From Edaphobacter modestus (GTDB taxonomy: Bacteria > Acidobacteriota > Terriglobia > Terriglobales > Acidobacteriaceae), in NCBI RefSeq assembly GCF_004217555.1, contig NZ_SHKW01000001.1, positions 4,154,001 to 4,218,000 of the forward strand: a DNA stretch of 64,000 bases. Reading direction: 5' to 3'. Below are positions 9,499 to 18,454 of this stretch, one piece after another (position 1 is the stretch's first letter; the number at the start of each line of letters is the position of its first letter). The translations under genes and the position numbers were made by a program. Below the pieces are notes generated by a model. The model was not told where the DNA came from. It ran no database searches and saw nothing but the letters and a program-made list of their open reading frames with translations.

Positions 9499-9523
9499 TC
9501 GTCTCTCTTGAAACGAAATACAG

Positions 9524-9550
9524 AGGGCTGAGCGAAGGTCGCTCAGCCCT
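9524..9550 (+). terminator. Rho-independent terminator of fdhA
   Basis: AGGGCTGAGC (9524-9533) pairs perfectly with GCTCAGCCCT (9541-9550) around a 7-nt loop, followed by TTCTGT. It lies 25 bp after the fdhA stop. Confidence 0.85.
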
Positions 9551-9647
9551 TTCTGTCGATTCTGTTGGATCCACGGCCGTTACGGCGTCGGTTGCGGATG
9601 GTCGCGCAAAAACAGACGAGAGAAGGCACACGGCAGTTCGCTGTTTT

Positions 9648-9761
9648 CTATATTGTGGGCGAAAACGATACGAGGCAGGAGACGAAGAGTAATCCAAAAA
9701 GTATCACCAGCAGTGGCCACCAGCGATCCAGCCAGAACTCAGTCTCATTCAATGAACTCAT
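9648..9761 (-). CDS. Small single-pass membrane protein, 37 aa
   Basis: A 37-codon reading frame starts MSSLNETEFWLDRWW and continues with one hydrophobic helix (PLLVILFGLLFVSCLVSF). The ribosome site AAAAGGAG sits 9 nt before the ATG, unusually good for a random frame. No homologue can be named. It is probably an inner-membrane peptide of unknown role. It lies alone between the fdhA terminator and ogt and is transcribed opposite to fdhA. Confidence 0.6.
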   Translation of the reverse strand: MSSLNETEFWLDRWWPLLVILFGLLFVSCLVSFSPTI

Positions 9762-10056
9762 CTAAAGTTTCTCCTTTTCCTGTTCAGATCCTAACAAAAT
9801 CAAAGCCTTCATCCGCCTCTGCGGTTGCCAAAATGGCAATGAAAGTGGCGGCGGAATGTAGAAGTCGGGGCATCATTCACGCAGGGGAGATTCTCTCAAG
9901 AGCGAACCATCACACAACGACCGATCTCATAGGATTAACGAGCTTGTCCCGTCGGACTGGCTTCTTGTATGTGGCGTATGGCTGCGGCTCTTTGAGCGGT
10001 CCTGCTTTTTTTTGATTTTATAGCCATTCACGGTCACATGAAAGACCAGAGTGTCG

Positions 10057-10617
10057 TCAGAACAACAGATCAGCTCGTTGAAAGGGCAATGGGGTAAGTC
10101 CTGAGCTTGCACACTCTTTCGAAAGAGTGTGCAAGCTCCCCCCTTCAAGCCCGAGCAGATGAGCTTTCACCGCAAGACCTCCGGCAAAACCTGTCAACTT
10201 ACCGGATGCCCCGATCACGCGATGACACGGCACAACGATGGAGACTGGATTCCGCCCATTGGCCGCACCTACGGCTCGTGTCGCCGTCGGATTGCCCAGT
10301 TGCCTTGCAAGATCTCCATACGTGCGTGTTTCGCCGAACAGAATCGCCTGAAGTGCCTGCCACACACTCTTCTGGAAGGGCGTCCCCCTCATATCGAGGG
10401 GCATGGAGAACGACTTACGTTCGCCCGCGAAGTACTCCCGCAACTGCTGCTCGGTTCTGGCGAGCATAATATTGTTGGGGTCCTCGATCAGATCTTCCAG
10501 TAGTGGGACCCGACGCGGGGTGTCATCTTCCCAGAGAATGGCCACCAAGCCTTGATCGCTCGCCACCAGCTTGAGGTTTCCAACAGGAGAGTTCATAAAC
10601 TTGTAGAAGAGGCTCAC
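10057..10617 (-). CDS. ogt: Methylated-DNA--protein-cysteine methyltransferase
   Basis: 186 aa from a GTG start with AAGGAG 7 nt upstream; upstream in-frame codons extend 75 residues but do not look like Ogt. The suicide active site PCHRVIG is present (Cys accepts the O6-methyl or O4-methyl group), as are the DNA-binding helix TPFQKSVWQAL, RAVGAANGRNP and the C-terminal LTGFAGG. It repairs O6-methylguanine in a single-turnover reaction. It lies 314 bp downstream of an Ada-AlkA gene on the same strand, so the two probably form an alkylation-repair unit. The usual C-terminus would be near KAHLLGLEG. Here about 28 further residues are added, partly encoded by a perfect palindrome. Confidence 0.93.
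   Translation of the reverse strand: MSLFYKFMNSPVGNLKLVASDQGLVAILWEDDTPRRVPLLEDLIEDPNNIMLARTEQQLREYFAGERKSFSMPLDMRGTPFQKSVWQALQAILFGETRTYGDLARQLGNPTATRAVGAANGRNPVSIVVPCHRVIGASGKLTGFAGGLAVKAHLLGLEGGSLHTLSKECASSGLTPLPFQRADLLF
10103..10138. repeat. Perfect 36-bp palindrome inside the 3' end of ogt
   Basis: GAGCTTGCACACTCTTTC (10103-10120) is followed directly by its exact reverse complement (10121-10138). It encodes LHTLSKECASS in the extended C-terminus of Ogt. It could act as a terminator-like hairpin or be an inserted palindromic unit. Confidence 0.85.
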
Positions 10618-10931
10618 CGTATCACTCCTTCGGATGCGTTGATAGGACCAATCCGTCGATCTCGGTTTGATGATTTGACGACAGCTCCATATAGAGATCC
10701 TCTTGCCTTTGTATAGGAGAACGCTCGCGGTTTTCGGACCCCAACCATTCGACCATGAACATGCTTTGGGGGTCTTTTTGTCTCCGCCTAAGTTGCTTAT
10801 TTTGTGGTCGAAAAAGTGCAGCTTGCTACTTTTGCGAGCCACGGAACGCTATGCACTTCGCTTTCCGGTAACTGAAAGAGGATTGAGAGTCACGCCCGCA
10901 TGAGCTTGCGTCTGCCAAACGGGTAATCCGT

Positions 10932-12434
10932 TTAGGCTGAGCTGTCCTGCGACGCCTGGTTGCAATCCGCATCTGCGGCCCAAAGATGCTGTGCAGCATA
11001 AGCACGCCATGGGCGCCATAGTTCAGACCACTGCAATAAATGTTGTGGGGTGACCGGCTCACCAACAATCTTTCGCGCTCCGCGGAGAAGGCCGATGTCT
11101 GATGCTGGAAAAGCGTCCACCTCGCGTAAGGCCCGCAGGGCGATATATTGTGCGGTCCATTCCCCGATGCCCGGAATTCTGCGCAGGTGGCTCACGGCCT
11201 CGTCAATCGATCGTGAAGATCGGAAGAGATCTGAATTGGCAACCGCTGCCTGAGCAACCGCTTTGAGTGTGTTCAAACGTGCAATCGGCATTCCCAAACC
11301 AAGAGAAGGAACATTTACCAAGCATTCTGCCGTGGGAAAGCAATGCGTGAGCTCGTCATGATTCGTTACATCGTTGGGGAGTCCTCTCCCGTGTAACTGG
11401 ACTAGCTGACCTGCTAGCCGTCGCGCCGCAGCGACACTGACCTGCTGCCCGAGTACGGCCCGAACAGCCAACTCAAATCCATCCCAGCCGCCCGGTGTAC
11501 GCAGCCCGGGACGACGGGCGATGAGTGGCGCAAGCTTCTCGTCTAAAAAAAGATGTTCGTTGATCGTTTCGATGTTCGCTCCCAAATCGAAGAGACGACG
11601 TACTCGATTGACGATCCCTGGGAAAGCTTGTACTAACGGAAAGTGAATCGTTAGGCATAGACTTTGCCGTTGCGGCAAATGCTTAACACTTATCGTCCCG
11701 ACCTTACCGTCTATCTCGATTGTCCGCCTGTAGAGCCCGTTGTTTACAACCTCGACGCCAGGAATCGCGCGGGCCGCAAGGAAGTTCAACATGGAGTTCC
11801 AGTCGTATGGAGGGCGATAGCGTATGCGCAGAGTTGTACCCCCGTCCGAATCAGGAATGTCTGTGCCTGCTTCGCGCCTGAGCGAACTGGGTGGACGGTG
11901 AAAGAGATTCTGAAAAACCTCGTTGAATCGCCGCAAGCTAGTGAATCCTGCCGCCAAAGCAACCTCAGTCATCGGCAGATTCGTGTCGTGAATGAGTTGC
12001 TTTGCAAAAAGAACCCGTCTTGTTTGAGCGACCGAAATGGGGGATACGCCAAGTTGCTGCAGGAACAGACGTCTGAGTTGCCGCTCGCCCATGCCCAGGC
12101 GTGCTGCTAACCGATCGACGGAGCTATTCTCTCCATCGAGGGCACCTTCTGCGATCAACGTCAGTGCGCGGGATACGGTGTTTGAGGTGCCGCGCCACGG
12201 AGATAGTTGAGGTGCCGTCTCAGGGCGACAACGCAAACATGGGCGGTATCCTGCCTCCTGGGCTGCCGCAGCTGAGTCGTAGAATGTGCAGTTTTCATAT
12301 TTCGGAGTACGTGCGGGGCAGACCGGACGGCAGTAGATTCCGGTCGATTTGACGCCGACAAAAATCAATCCATCGAACCGCGCGTCGTGGCTTTCGAGAG
12401 CCCTGTATGCCGCTGCTTTATCCGGCAGGTTCAT
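10932..12434 (-). CDS. alkA: Ada-AlkA fusion: methyl-phosphotriester sensor/regulator plus 3-methyladenine glycosylase
   Basis: 500 aa with four parts. Residues 1-80 are the Ada zinc domain with GIYCRPVC (Cys35 and Cys39) and YRPCLRC (about 66 and 69); Cys35 is the predicted methyl acceptor. Residues about 90-190 are an AraC-type HTH_18 (VDRLAARLGMGERQLRRLF, MTEVALAAGFTSLRRFNEVF). Residues about 200-290 are an AlkA N-terminal domain. Residues about 300-490 are an HhH-GPD glycosylase with IPGIGEWTAQYIALRA and catalytic Asp in FPASD. In one polypeptide it senses methylphosphotriesters, activates transcription and excises alkylated purines. With ogt downstream it forms a compact adaptive-response operon; an Ada C-terminal methyltransferase domain is absent and is supplied by Ogt. 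Confidence 0.93.
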   Translation of the reverse strand: MNLPDKAAAYRALESHDARFDGLIFVGVKSTGIYCRPVCPARTPKYENCTFYDSAAAAQEAGYRPCLRCRPETAPQLSPWRGTSNTVSRALTLIAEGALDGENSSVDRLAARLGMGERQLRRLFLQQLGVSPISVAQTRRVLFAKQLIHDTNLPMTEVALAAGFTSLRRFNEVFQNLFHRPPSSLRREAGTDIPDSDGGTTLRIRYRPPYDWNSMLNFLAARAIPGVEVVNNGLYRRTIEIDGKVGTISVKHLPQRQSLCLTIHFPLVQAFPGIVNRVRRLFDLGANIETINEHLFLDEKLAPLIARRPGLRTPGGWDGFELAVRAVLGQQVSVAAARRLAGQLVQLHGRGLPNDVTNHDELTHCFPTAECLVNVPSLGLGMPIARLNTLKAVAQAAVANSDLFRSSRSIDEAVSHLRRIPGIGEWTAQYIALRALREVDAFPASDIGLLRGARKIVGEPVTPQHLLQWSELWRPWRAYAAQHLWAADADCNQASQDSSA

Positions 12435-12719
12435 GAATTGAGTGTCTCACCAAAGTAGGGCCAAAACTAGCGGTTTTCGGACATCGCCATCTTAGGTTTT
12501 CCCCGACCCCGTGAAGCTTCACGGCAAGCCACTCCACTGTAGGTGCCGCTTCGGAGACGCCATAGGGACCGGTGAACATCCACACGTGAACCGATCGGGA
12601 ACTCCGATTCGCCTCGCTCCCCTACAGTGCCGGCGCCCCCGAAACACCAACGGCCTTCGCTCGCGGCAATGACCAAAGAGAATCGTATTCCCCGAGGGCG
12701 TGATGCCTGTCCAGATATA
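12435..12719. other. Intergenic stretch, no supported gene
   Basis: Short frames on both strands lack ribosome sites and recognisable domains. The only visible structure is a GTGAAGCTTCAC palindrome near 12509-12520. Confidence 0.5.
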
Positions 12720-13175
12720 TCAACAGGCCGATGGAGATGGCTCTGACGACGCCGCCCCAGACGGAGCGGGTCGCCTGTTTTCTTCACCATTATGCTCGCG
12801 TTGCTGCATCGCCTTTTCGAGTTCTTTCTGGTGATCAGTAAGCAAAGCATGAATCTGGTGGTGCGTTTCGTCGCTGATAGCGTGAATCTGCGGACCGAGT
12901 TGCTGGCGCGAAGCGTCCGGATTCTTATCAAGCAACGCCTGAATCTTATTGTGGTGCTCGTCAAGCAGGGGTCGGATCTGCTGCTGCTGTTCCGAAGTCA
13001 GCTCCAGATCTTTCGTAAGCCGAGCAAGTTCCTGGTCAATCGATTGTCGCGTATGGAAATGCTGAAGCTGCTGACGCGCGGAGGGCTGCCCCCCATTGTC
13101 CTGAGCTACGGCAGAGCTGGCCATTCCGAGTATGAGCATAACCCCATATGCAAACGTGAAAGGTCGATTTCGCAC
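12720..13175 (-). CDS. Periplasmic Spy/CpxP-like (LTxxQ) protein
   Basis: 151 aa from a GTG start with AGGAGG 9 nt upstream. A signal peptide ends at SSAVAQDN (about residue 25). The mature part is helical and Gln/His-rich, with LELTSEQQQQIRPLL matching the LTxxQ motif of the CpxP/Spy family and heptad-like helices to about residue 125. It then has a disordered Pro/Ser tail. Family members are periplasmic chaperones or stress sensors that repress a two-component system. It is divergent from a histidine kinase gene starting about 270 bp away, so a role as an accessory sensor for that kinase is plausible, but this is inference. The high His content (HHNK, THHQIHALL) may bind metal. Confidence 0.7.
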   Translation of the reverse strand: MRNRPFTFAYGVMLILGMASSAVAQDNGGQPSARQQLQHFHTRQSIDQELARLTKDLELTSEQQQQIRPLLDEHHNKIQALLDKNPDASRQQLGPQIHAISDETHHQIHALLTDHQKELEKAMQQREHNGEENRRPAPSGAASSEPSPSAC

Positions 13176-13444
13176 GGACAGCAACCTCCTTGAGGAGCCT
13201 CGAAGTAATCCCAGCCGAGACTCTGAACTAAATAGACGGGCAACTCCACAACAAGTTGCATTCGTTGCAATGCAATCAGAGGGGAATGGTCTCATAGCGC
13301 GCCCCTGGCTGAACTAAACTTGGTCGTAGCCCTAATTGTCAAAGTAAGGCGATTCGCTGTGCTGGTAAGTCCGTCTATATCTATATAGGTAGGTTGAATC
13401 AGGAATACCTGACCACCTACGTGTTCTACACTTGTAGTGCAGCT

Positions 13445-14827
13445 ATGACGGTCGACTCCTCGGCAACAATCGAAAGTCCTTTAACGGCAGGTCGGCGTAT
13501 TCTTTGGCTGGGCTTCGGAGCCATCCTCCTAGTCATGGTCTATAGCAGTATTGATATTGCTCGCTCCCTTAGGAAAACATCTTCCAAAAGCGATCAGCTA
13601 ATGAAGTCGTTTCGGGAACGTGACAACGTACTCGACGAACTAAGAAACACAATGATTCGTTCCGGCACAATGATTCGGGACTATCTCTCAGAGAATGACG
13701 ATTCAGGGGCGGAGCGCGATCGACTGGACCTTCAAGCTGCAAGAGAGCAAACGGAACAGTTGCTCGATAGCTACTCCAATAAGAGAAGGGGGATAAGTAG
13801 CGCGGAAGAGAGAAAGGCGTTTTTAGGTCTTCGGAACGGGGTCGAGGCTTATTGGAACTCCTTTGCTCCAATGCTTAGATGGGACTCAACGACGCGCAGG
13901 AGAGAGGGCAATGCCTATCGACAAAAGGCGATCGGCCCCCTTCGCGGCGAAGTATTCCGGCTTTCATGGGAGATCACGGCACTCAGTAATCAACAACTAG
14001 ATGCGGAAGAAGGTCTCGTTGAGAGCGAGCAGCAGAAGTTTCGACTCCGGCTACTCGTGTCTTTGATCGTAGAATTCCTGATTGCTATCATTTTGGCACT
14101 GGCAGTCATCTCACGTATTCGAGGACTAGAAGAAGCCGTCGAAGGTCAATATAGCAAGGTGCTCCAGGGTAGATCCGAACTTCGGGATCTTACAGCTCGC
14201 CTGGAGAGCGCTCAAGAGGAAGAACGTAGAAATCTCTCACGTGAACTCCACGATGAAGTGGGCCAGTCTATGGCAGCAATGCTGGTCGAACTTGGCCGGT
14301 TGGAATCTGCGCCGTGGGGGGATGACGGGGCGCGTTCGAGGCTTTCAGCGCTGCGCGAACAAGCGGAACAGAGCGTTCGTTCCGTACGAGATATTGCACT
14401 CCTTCTCCGCCCTTCGATGCTGGATGACCTTGGTTTGGTACCAGCGCTTAAGTGGCAGGGACGCGAGACTGCACGACGCACTGGTTTACGTATCCGGGTC
14501 GACGCGGAAGAGTCGAACGATGAACTGCCGGACAGCTACAAGACCTGTATTTATCGCGTTGTGCAAGAAGCCTTGCATAACGCCGTGAAACACGCAAAGG
14601 CTAAGTCAATACGAATTTCCTTTCGGCAGGCTACATCTGGCATGGATCTAAGAATCGAAGACGATGGAATTGGGTTTGATCCTGAGACCGAGAAAGGCCT
14701 CGGCCTGCTTGGCATAGAAGAGCGCATCATGCGCCTTGACGGTGAAATAAAAGTTACAGCGAAGGTGGGGCAAGGAACGGTGCTGACCGTACACCTTCCC
14801 AGGCTAGACATGGAGAAGACGCTATGA
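13445..14827 (+). CDS. NarX/LiaS-type membrane histidine kinase (HisKA_3)
   Basis: About 460 aa from ATG 13445; a TTG 51 bp upstream is an alternative. Two transmembrane helices (about residues 15-40 and 210-230) flank a helical periplasmic sensor domain. The dimerisation region contains the phospho-acceptor His in LSRELHDEVGQSMAAM (about residue 268), typical of HisKA_3. The ATPase domain has an N-box (VVQEALHNAVKHA), G1 (EDDGIGFD) and G2 (GLGLLGIEER). The stop codon overlaps the start of the response regulator gene by 4 bp (ATGA), so the two are translationally coupled. The signal sensed is not visible. The Spy-like gene upstream suggests envelope stress. Confidence 0.9.
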   Translation: MTVDSSATIESPLTAGRRILWLGFGAILLVMVYSSIDIARSLRKTSSKSDQLMKSFRERDNVLDELRNTMIRSGTMIRDYLSENDDSGAERDRLDLQAAREQTEQLLDSYSNKRRGISSAEERKAFLGLRNGVEAYWNSFAPMLRWDSTTRRREGNAYRQKAIGPLRGEVFRLSWEITALSNQQLDAEEGLVESEQQKFRLRLLVSLIVEFLIAIILALAVISRIRGLEEAVEGQYSKVLQGRSELRDLTARLESAQEEERRNLSRELHDEVGQSMAAMLVELGRLESAPWGDDGARSRLSALREQAEQSVRSVRDIALLLRPSMLDDLGLVPALKWQGRETARRTGLRIRVDAEESNDELPDSYKTCIYRVVQEALHNAVKHAKAKSIRISFRQATSGMDLRIEDDGIGFDPETEKGLGLLGIEERIMRLDGEIKVTAKVGQGTVLTVHLPRLDMEKTL

Positions 14828-15468
14828 TTCGGATTGTTCTTGCAGATGATCACACCGTGCTCAGAACTGGTCTAAAGGCGCTGCTTGAGCGTCAGCGCGA
14901 GTTCCAGGTTGTCGGAGAAGCAAGCGACGGACGCAACCTGCTCAAAATCGTGGAGGAGCAGAAGCCAGATATTGTCGTTACGGATATCAGCATGCCTAAT
15001 CTAAATGGCACGGACGCGACGCAGCAAATTACCTCCAAGTTTCCGAGCGTCCGGGTCATCATGCTCAGCATGCACTCTGATGAGGCCTATGTCCTACGCG
15101 CCTTAAAAGCTGGAGCGCGAGGTTATTTGGTGAAGGAATCTGCAGAAGCGGATCTGATAACTTCTATTCGTACAGTCAATTCCGGCAAAGCCTTCTTTAG
15201 TCCTTCCGTAAGTGCATTGCTCGTCGAAGACTATGTACAGCAGATGCAGGATAAAAGCATTGAGGATAGCTACGATTTGCTGTCACCGCGAGAGAAGGAA
15301 ATACTTCAACTCGTGGCAGAGGGAAAGAGCAACAAAGACATTGCAAATTTGCTGAATCTGAGCGTTTACACAGTAGAAACGCATCGCGGTAACGTGCTAC
15401 AGAAGCTCAACCTTCACAGCATTCCTGAGTTGATTTTGTATGCCGTACGCAAAGGCGTTATCTCGTAA
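14824..15468 (+). CDS. NarL/FixJ-family response regulator
   Basis: 214 aa. The receiver domain (1-120) has acidic pocket D8-D9, phospho-acceptor Asp54 (VVTDISMPNLNG) and the conserved Lys in YLVKESAE. The LuxR-type HTH (about 148-210) has LSPREKEILQLVAEGKSNKDIA and VYTVETHRGNVLQKL. It starts inside the stop codon of the kinase gene. It is the cognate partner of that kinase, and phosphorylation should allow DNA binding. A strong terminator follows 48 bp downstream, so the operon ends here. Confidence 0.94.
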   Translation: MIRIVLADDHTVLRTGLKALLERQREFQVVGEASDGRNLLKIVEEQKPDIVVTDISMPNLNGTDATQQITSKFPSVRVIMLSMHSDEAYVLRALKAGARGYLVKESAEADLITSIRTVNSGKAFFSPSVSALLVEDYVQQMQDKSIEDSYDLLSPREKEILQLVAEGKSNKDIANLLNLSVYTVETHRGNVLQKLNLHSIPELILYAVRKGVIS

Positions 15469-15515
15469 CGGGGTCTTGGCGGGATGCCAGTATTCGAGAT
15501 GATTGAAAACATTCA

Positions 15516-15549
15516 AAGGTCGGAAGCGTCTATTGACGCTTCCGACCTT
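15516..15549 (+). terminator. Strong stem-loop between convergent genes
   Basis: AAGGTCGGAAGCGTC (15516-15530) pairs perfectly with GACGCTTCCGACCTT (15535-15549) around TATT. It separates the response regulator from the convergent gene ending at 15614 and may serve both strands. Confidence 0.85.
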
Positions 15550-15613
15550 CATCTTCGTGCGAACAAGACACCGTGTGCGATAGACCTGGTTCCCGTACTT
15601 TCCGAGCCGCTAC

Positions 15614-16177
15614 CTATTGCCCCCGCATCTCGGGAACTTCGCGGCCAGTCAGGTCAGCGAAATGCGCTTCTTTAGCTTGCGTCTTCTCTAGCTTCAGATC
15701 ATCACTTAGGAAATTTGCTGTCTTCTTTGCCTCAGCGCCTATCTGATCTGTCTCCGCGGGGTAATTGCTCGCAAACAGTTGGGCCTGGCTCTTATTAAAA
15801 AGCATGATCGCGTCCGTTGATTTATCTGCAATTTCATGCATCGACGGCAAAATGGTATCGATCACTTCTATCTGCCACGCGGGAAGCAGGTCGCGCTCGG
15901 AATTCAATGCTTTCAGCTCGCGCCCAACTAGATTGATCTCCGCACCCAGATCATTGAGCTCCTCCCCTTGCTCTGAAACGTTGTTTGGCTCTCGACTTTG
16001 CATGCTCATCGAGGATGCAGTTTCGTAGATATTTTCTATCTGACTATTGATCTGCTGAATTGTTGTTTGCGCTCTTTTCGCGGAGGCTTGGTCGATAGTT
16101 AGAGTCGCCGCACGCATGGTGCTGGCTGGTATAGCCATGAAAAAGGTCGAAATGGCAATTACTGAGAAGCGGTTCAT
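15614..16177 (-). CDS. Secreted helical protein of unknown function
   Basis: 187 aa. A signal peptide (MNRFSVIAISTFFMAIPASTMRAAT) is followed by an almost wholly helical mature region with several amphipathic stretches: ASAKRAQTTIQQINSQIENI, GEELNDLGAEINLVGRELKAL and IDTILPSMHEIADKSTDAIM. The pattern suggests a coiled coil or four-helix bundle. AAGGAG lies 8 nt before the ATG. No family can be named. It sits convergent to the two-component operon and could be periplasmic. Its layout recalls sensor-type helical bundles, but there is no direct evidence. Confidence 0.75.
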   Translation of the reverse strand: MNRFSVIAISTFFMAIPASTMRAATLTIDQASAKRAQTTIQQINSQIENIYETASSMSMQSREPNNVSEQGEELNDLGAEINLVGRELKALNSERDLLPAWQIEVIDTILPSMHEIADKSTDAIMLFNKSQAQLFASNYPAETDQIGAEAKKTANFLSDDLKLEKTQAKEAHFADLTGREVPEMRGQ

Positions 16178-16425
16178 CGTTGTATCTCCTTTTTTTGCCG
16201 AGTCTGTTCAGGAACTCGTTTCAGCGAAGCATGAGCGTTGAAGGGCTCGATTTCTGGTGTTCCCTTAGGCCAAGCCAATTGATGTGCGAGCTCAATACGT
16301 TTAGTTGGCGTTCTACTCATTGAAGGTTAGGATTTCAGGGAGGTGCACCCTCTCCGCCGGAGCGAGACAGGGGCACCACGGAAGCGATGTAGTTTCCTAT
16401 TGTTTTGGGATTTCGCCGTCACATC

Positions 16426-16848
16426 TTATGAGTGTGGCGACGGTGTGGGCACCTGGAGGTTGACGTCGGGACGGAGCTTGATCGACTTGCCCGCAACTAC
16501 AAAGATCGGTGCATCAAAGGGTGGACGTCCAGGTTCGCGAATTTCGATGTTGTAATTACCCGCTAGCATCGTCATCGTCTTGAGTTGCCCAATCCTGCCC
16601 GCGTAGTTGCCGTTGATGAAGACTGAGGCATCCTTGACGTGTGTATCGATCCTGACTTCGCCGGCGTTTGGAGCAATGGTATAGGGTGCGAACGGATAGG
16701 CACCAAACCCCGCAGGGCCGTAGGGTCCATAAAAACCAAAGGGACCAAAACCTTGTCCCATGACAACCCCGCCCCGACCTGCGCAAAAAGCAGTAGATGG
16801 TACCAAAAAGGTTAGGGCAGCCAGACCAAGAAGCATTAGCTTTTTCAT
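16426..16848 (-). CDS. Secreted PEGA-domain protein
   Basis: About 140 aa from the ATG of MKKLMLLGL; an ATG four codons upstream is also possible. A signal peptide ends at STAFCAGR. A Gly/Pro/Phe/Tyr-rich linker (FGPFGFYGPYGPAGFGAYPF) precedes a PEGA-like beta-sandwich (GEVRIDTHVKDASVFINGNYAGRIG, then GNYNIEIREPGRPPF and GKSIKLRPDVNL). PEGA domains are surface or periplasmic and often bind cell-wall material. The low-complexity linker could be a surface spacer. It stands alone between two minus-strand small genes. Confidence 0.78.
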   Translation of the reverse strand: MKKLMLLGLAALTFLVPSTAFCAGRGGVVMGQGFGPFGFYGPYGPAGFGAYPFAPYTIAPNAGEVRIDTHVKDASVFINGNYAGRIGQLKTMTMLAGNYNIEIREPGRPPFDAPIFVVAGKSIKLRPDVNLQVPTPSPHS

Positions 16849-17171
16849 AATGCGCCTCATTTCCTAAAGCATCCCGAGTTTCGCTCGGTACACCCATAGA
16901 GACACTTTAATCTGCGGAGGTGACTCTACCGCCGAGAGGGTATTTGAGCGCTAGGCTTCAATCACGAGGCTTCGCTCACATCACGAAGATCGTCGATTGA
17001 AAATCGGCCGGAGCGTGAAATGTTGAGAGTTAAAAGGGGGGAGGCTAACCCAAGAGGGTTCAGGCGCTTTCACGCGGACATTCAAACTCGCAAACACGAC
17101 GGGCGGACTAAGACAGATTCAAGGCCGAGCATTGTCCCTGCAGCTCGAGCCATCCCGAGTTTTTAGGAAGG

Positions 17172-17195
17172 GGATCTGTCCTTCCAGACAGATCC
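17172..17195. terminator. Perfect 9-bp hairpin at the 3' end of a small membrane gene
   Basis: GGATCTGTC (17172-17180) pairs with GACAGATCC (17187-17195) around a 6-nt loop. It touches the stop codon of the 53-aa gene on the minus strand. There is no clear T tract on either side, so terminator function is uncertain. Confidence 0.5.
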
Positions 17196-17356
17196 TAAAC
17201 GAGAATATAGTGCGCAACAACGAGATCCCAACATACGAAGACAAGAAGGAGGAATAGGGCCACTACCGCCCCGATGACAGCCCAGAATGCCACCGTCCTA
17301 TAGTTCCTGCGTTTAACACGAAATCTGGACATCGATGTTGCCGATGGTGCATTCAT
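17195..17356 (-). CDS. Small single-pass membrane protein, 53 aa
   Basis: A 53-residue frame begins MNAPSATSMSRFRVKRR, a basic N-terminal stretch, followed by one long hydrophobic helix (FWAVIGAVVALFLLLVFVCW) and a short tail DLVVAHYILV. GGAG lies 8 nt before the ATG. The positive-inside rule predicts a cytoplasmic N-terminus. No family is recognised. The good ribosome site, membrane helix and hairpin at the stop argue that it is real. Confidence 0.6.
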   Translation of the reverse strand: MNAPSATSMSRFRVKRRNYRTVAFWAVIGAVVALFLLLVFVCWDLVVAHYILV

Positions 17357-18454
17357 TGGTTTACTCCGTATCAATTCGCATTTGGCTCATACCCGGACTT
17401 TGGGGCAGCAGACACTACGTATATTTAGGTGCTGACCCAGTGATCGTTCACGGCATTTTTTCGATCGGCGGACATGGCTGATCGCTCGTAATCCCACCTC
17501 TGGAAAACAAGAGTTCCCTGGCTAGGCCGCGCACTTCGTTGTAGATGAGCAAGACGGGACAGGGACTCATGTAAATGTTTGCCAGGCGAGCCAGAAGCAT
17601 TCCGCAAGCTATCAACAGAATTCGGTGCCCCTTGCCGCTGACGTGGGTTGGAAGCAGTTGATCCATGGTCGTAGTGACACGCTGATATTGCCTTCGGCTC
17701 TACCCTCGATAGGGTATTTGGGTCACAGCCAGGAGCCTGGACTTCAGTTTGGTTCAAAAGAAGCGGACAGCGCGCGCCGAATGAATGGGAGATTCGATTT
17801 GGATGAGCGGTCAAGCAGGGCAGTCACTCCCCTGTTTGGTTGTGCGGTCGCCTTCTGTAACGGGCAGACGGGCGAGAATACTTGCCTTGGCTGAAATTCG
17901 GCGGTACTCTCCGTCGTTGCTCCCGCACTTGAAATGCACCAAGCTGCAAGACGTCGACGTGTGTGTGTCCAGGTCGCGCGAAGGCACATATCGATTCCGC
18001 GTCAGTCGTAAGCAACGGGAAACCCGCTCAGAGAATACCGTAGCAACTCTTAGGGTCGCGGTGGACCGCACCCGGCCCGTATATCCCTACCCACTGACGG
18101 CGGGAAGAAAGGCAAAAATACGAATGCACATGATGAGCCTACTGCTCCGACAACACCGGGCGACTGGCTTGCTTGCGCACTGGTATCCAATCCAAGTGGG
18201 CGGACGGGTCATGCGGGTTTGCGTTGCACAAAGGCCTTAACATCCTGCCGCCGGATCAGTGTCCTCTAAATTTCTGGCGGTAGGCCGAAAGCAGTTTTTC
18301 GCGATGACAGGTCTCGTCTGTACGCAGTCGAAGACCGAAGCAGACGCGGAAGCCATCGCGCAATCCCTCGACAAAATCTGCGTATCGCTCCTCTTCTTCT
18401 TCGAGCGAAATTGCGAATACCAAAATCTCTCATTCAGAGAGGCTGGCCAAATGC
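17357..18454. other. 1.1 kb without a supported gene
   Basis: Several frames of 60-150 codons exist on both strands but none has a convincing ribosome site or domain. A 72-codon minus frame (17448-17666) contains one hydrophobic stretch (RILLIACGMLLARLANIYM) and cannot be excluded. The composition resembles decayed coding sequence. I could not identify its source. Confidence 0.4.

Noticed and set aside
12467..12964. 165-codon minus frame overlapping the Spy-like gene
   Set aside because: Its first half is an out-of-frame reading of the LTxxQ protein; no start signal or domain.
17785..18240. 151-codon plus frame in the 17.4-18.4 kb gap
   Set aside because: Composition is unlike the neighbouring genes, there is no ribosome site and competing frames of similar length exist on both strands.
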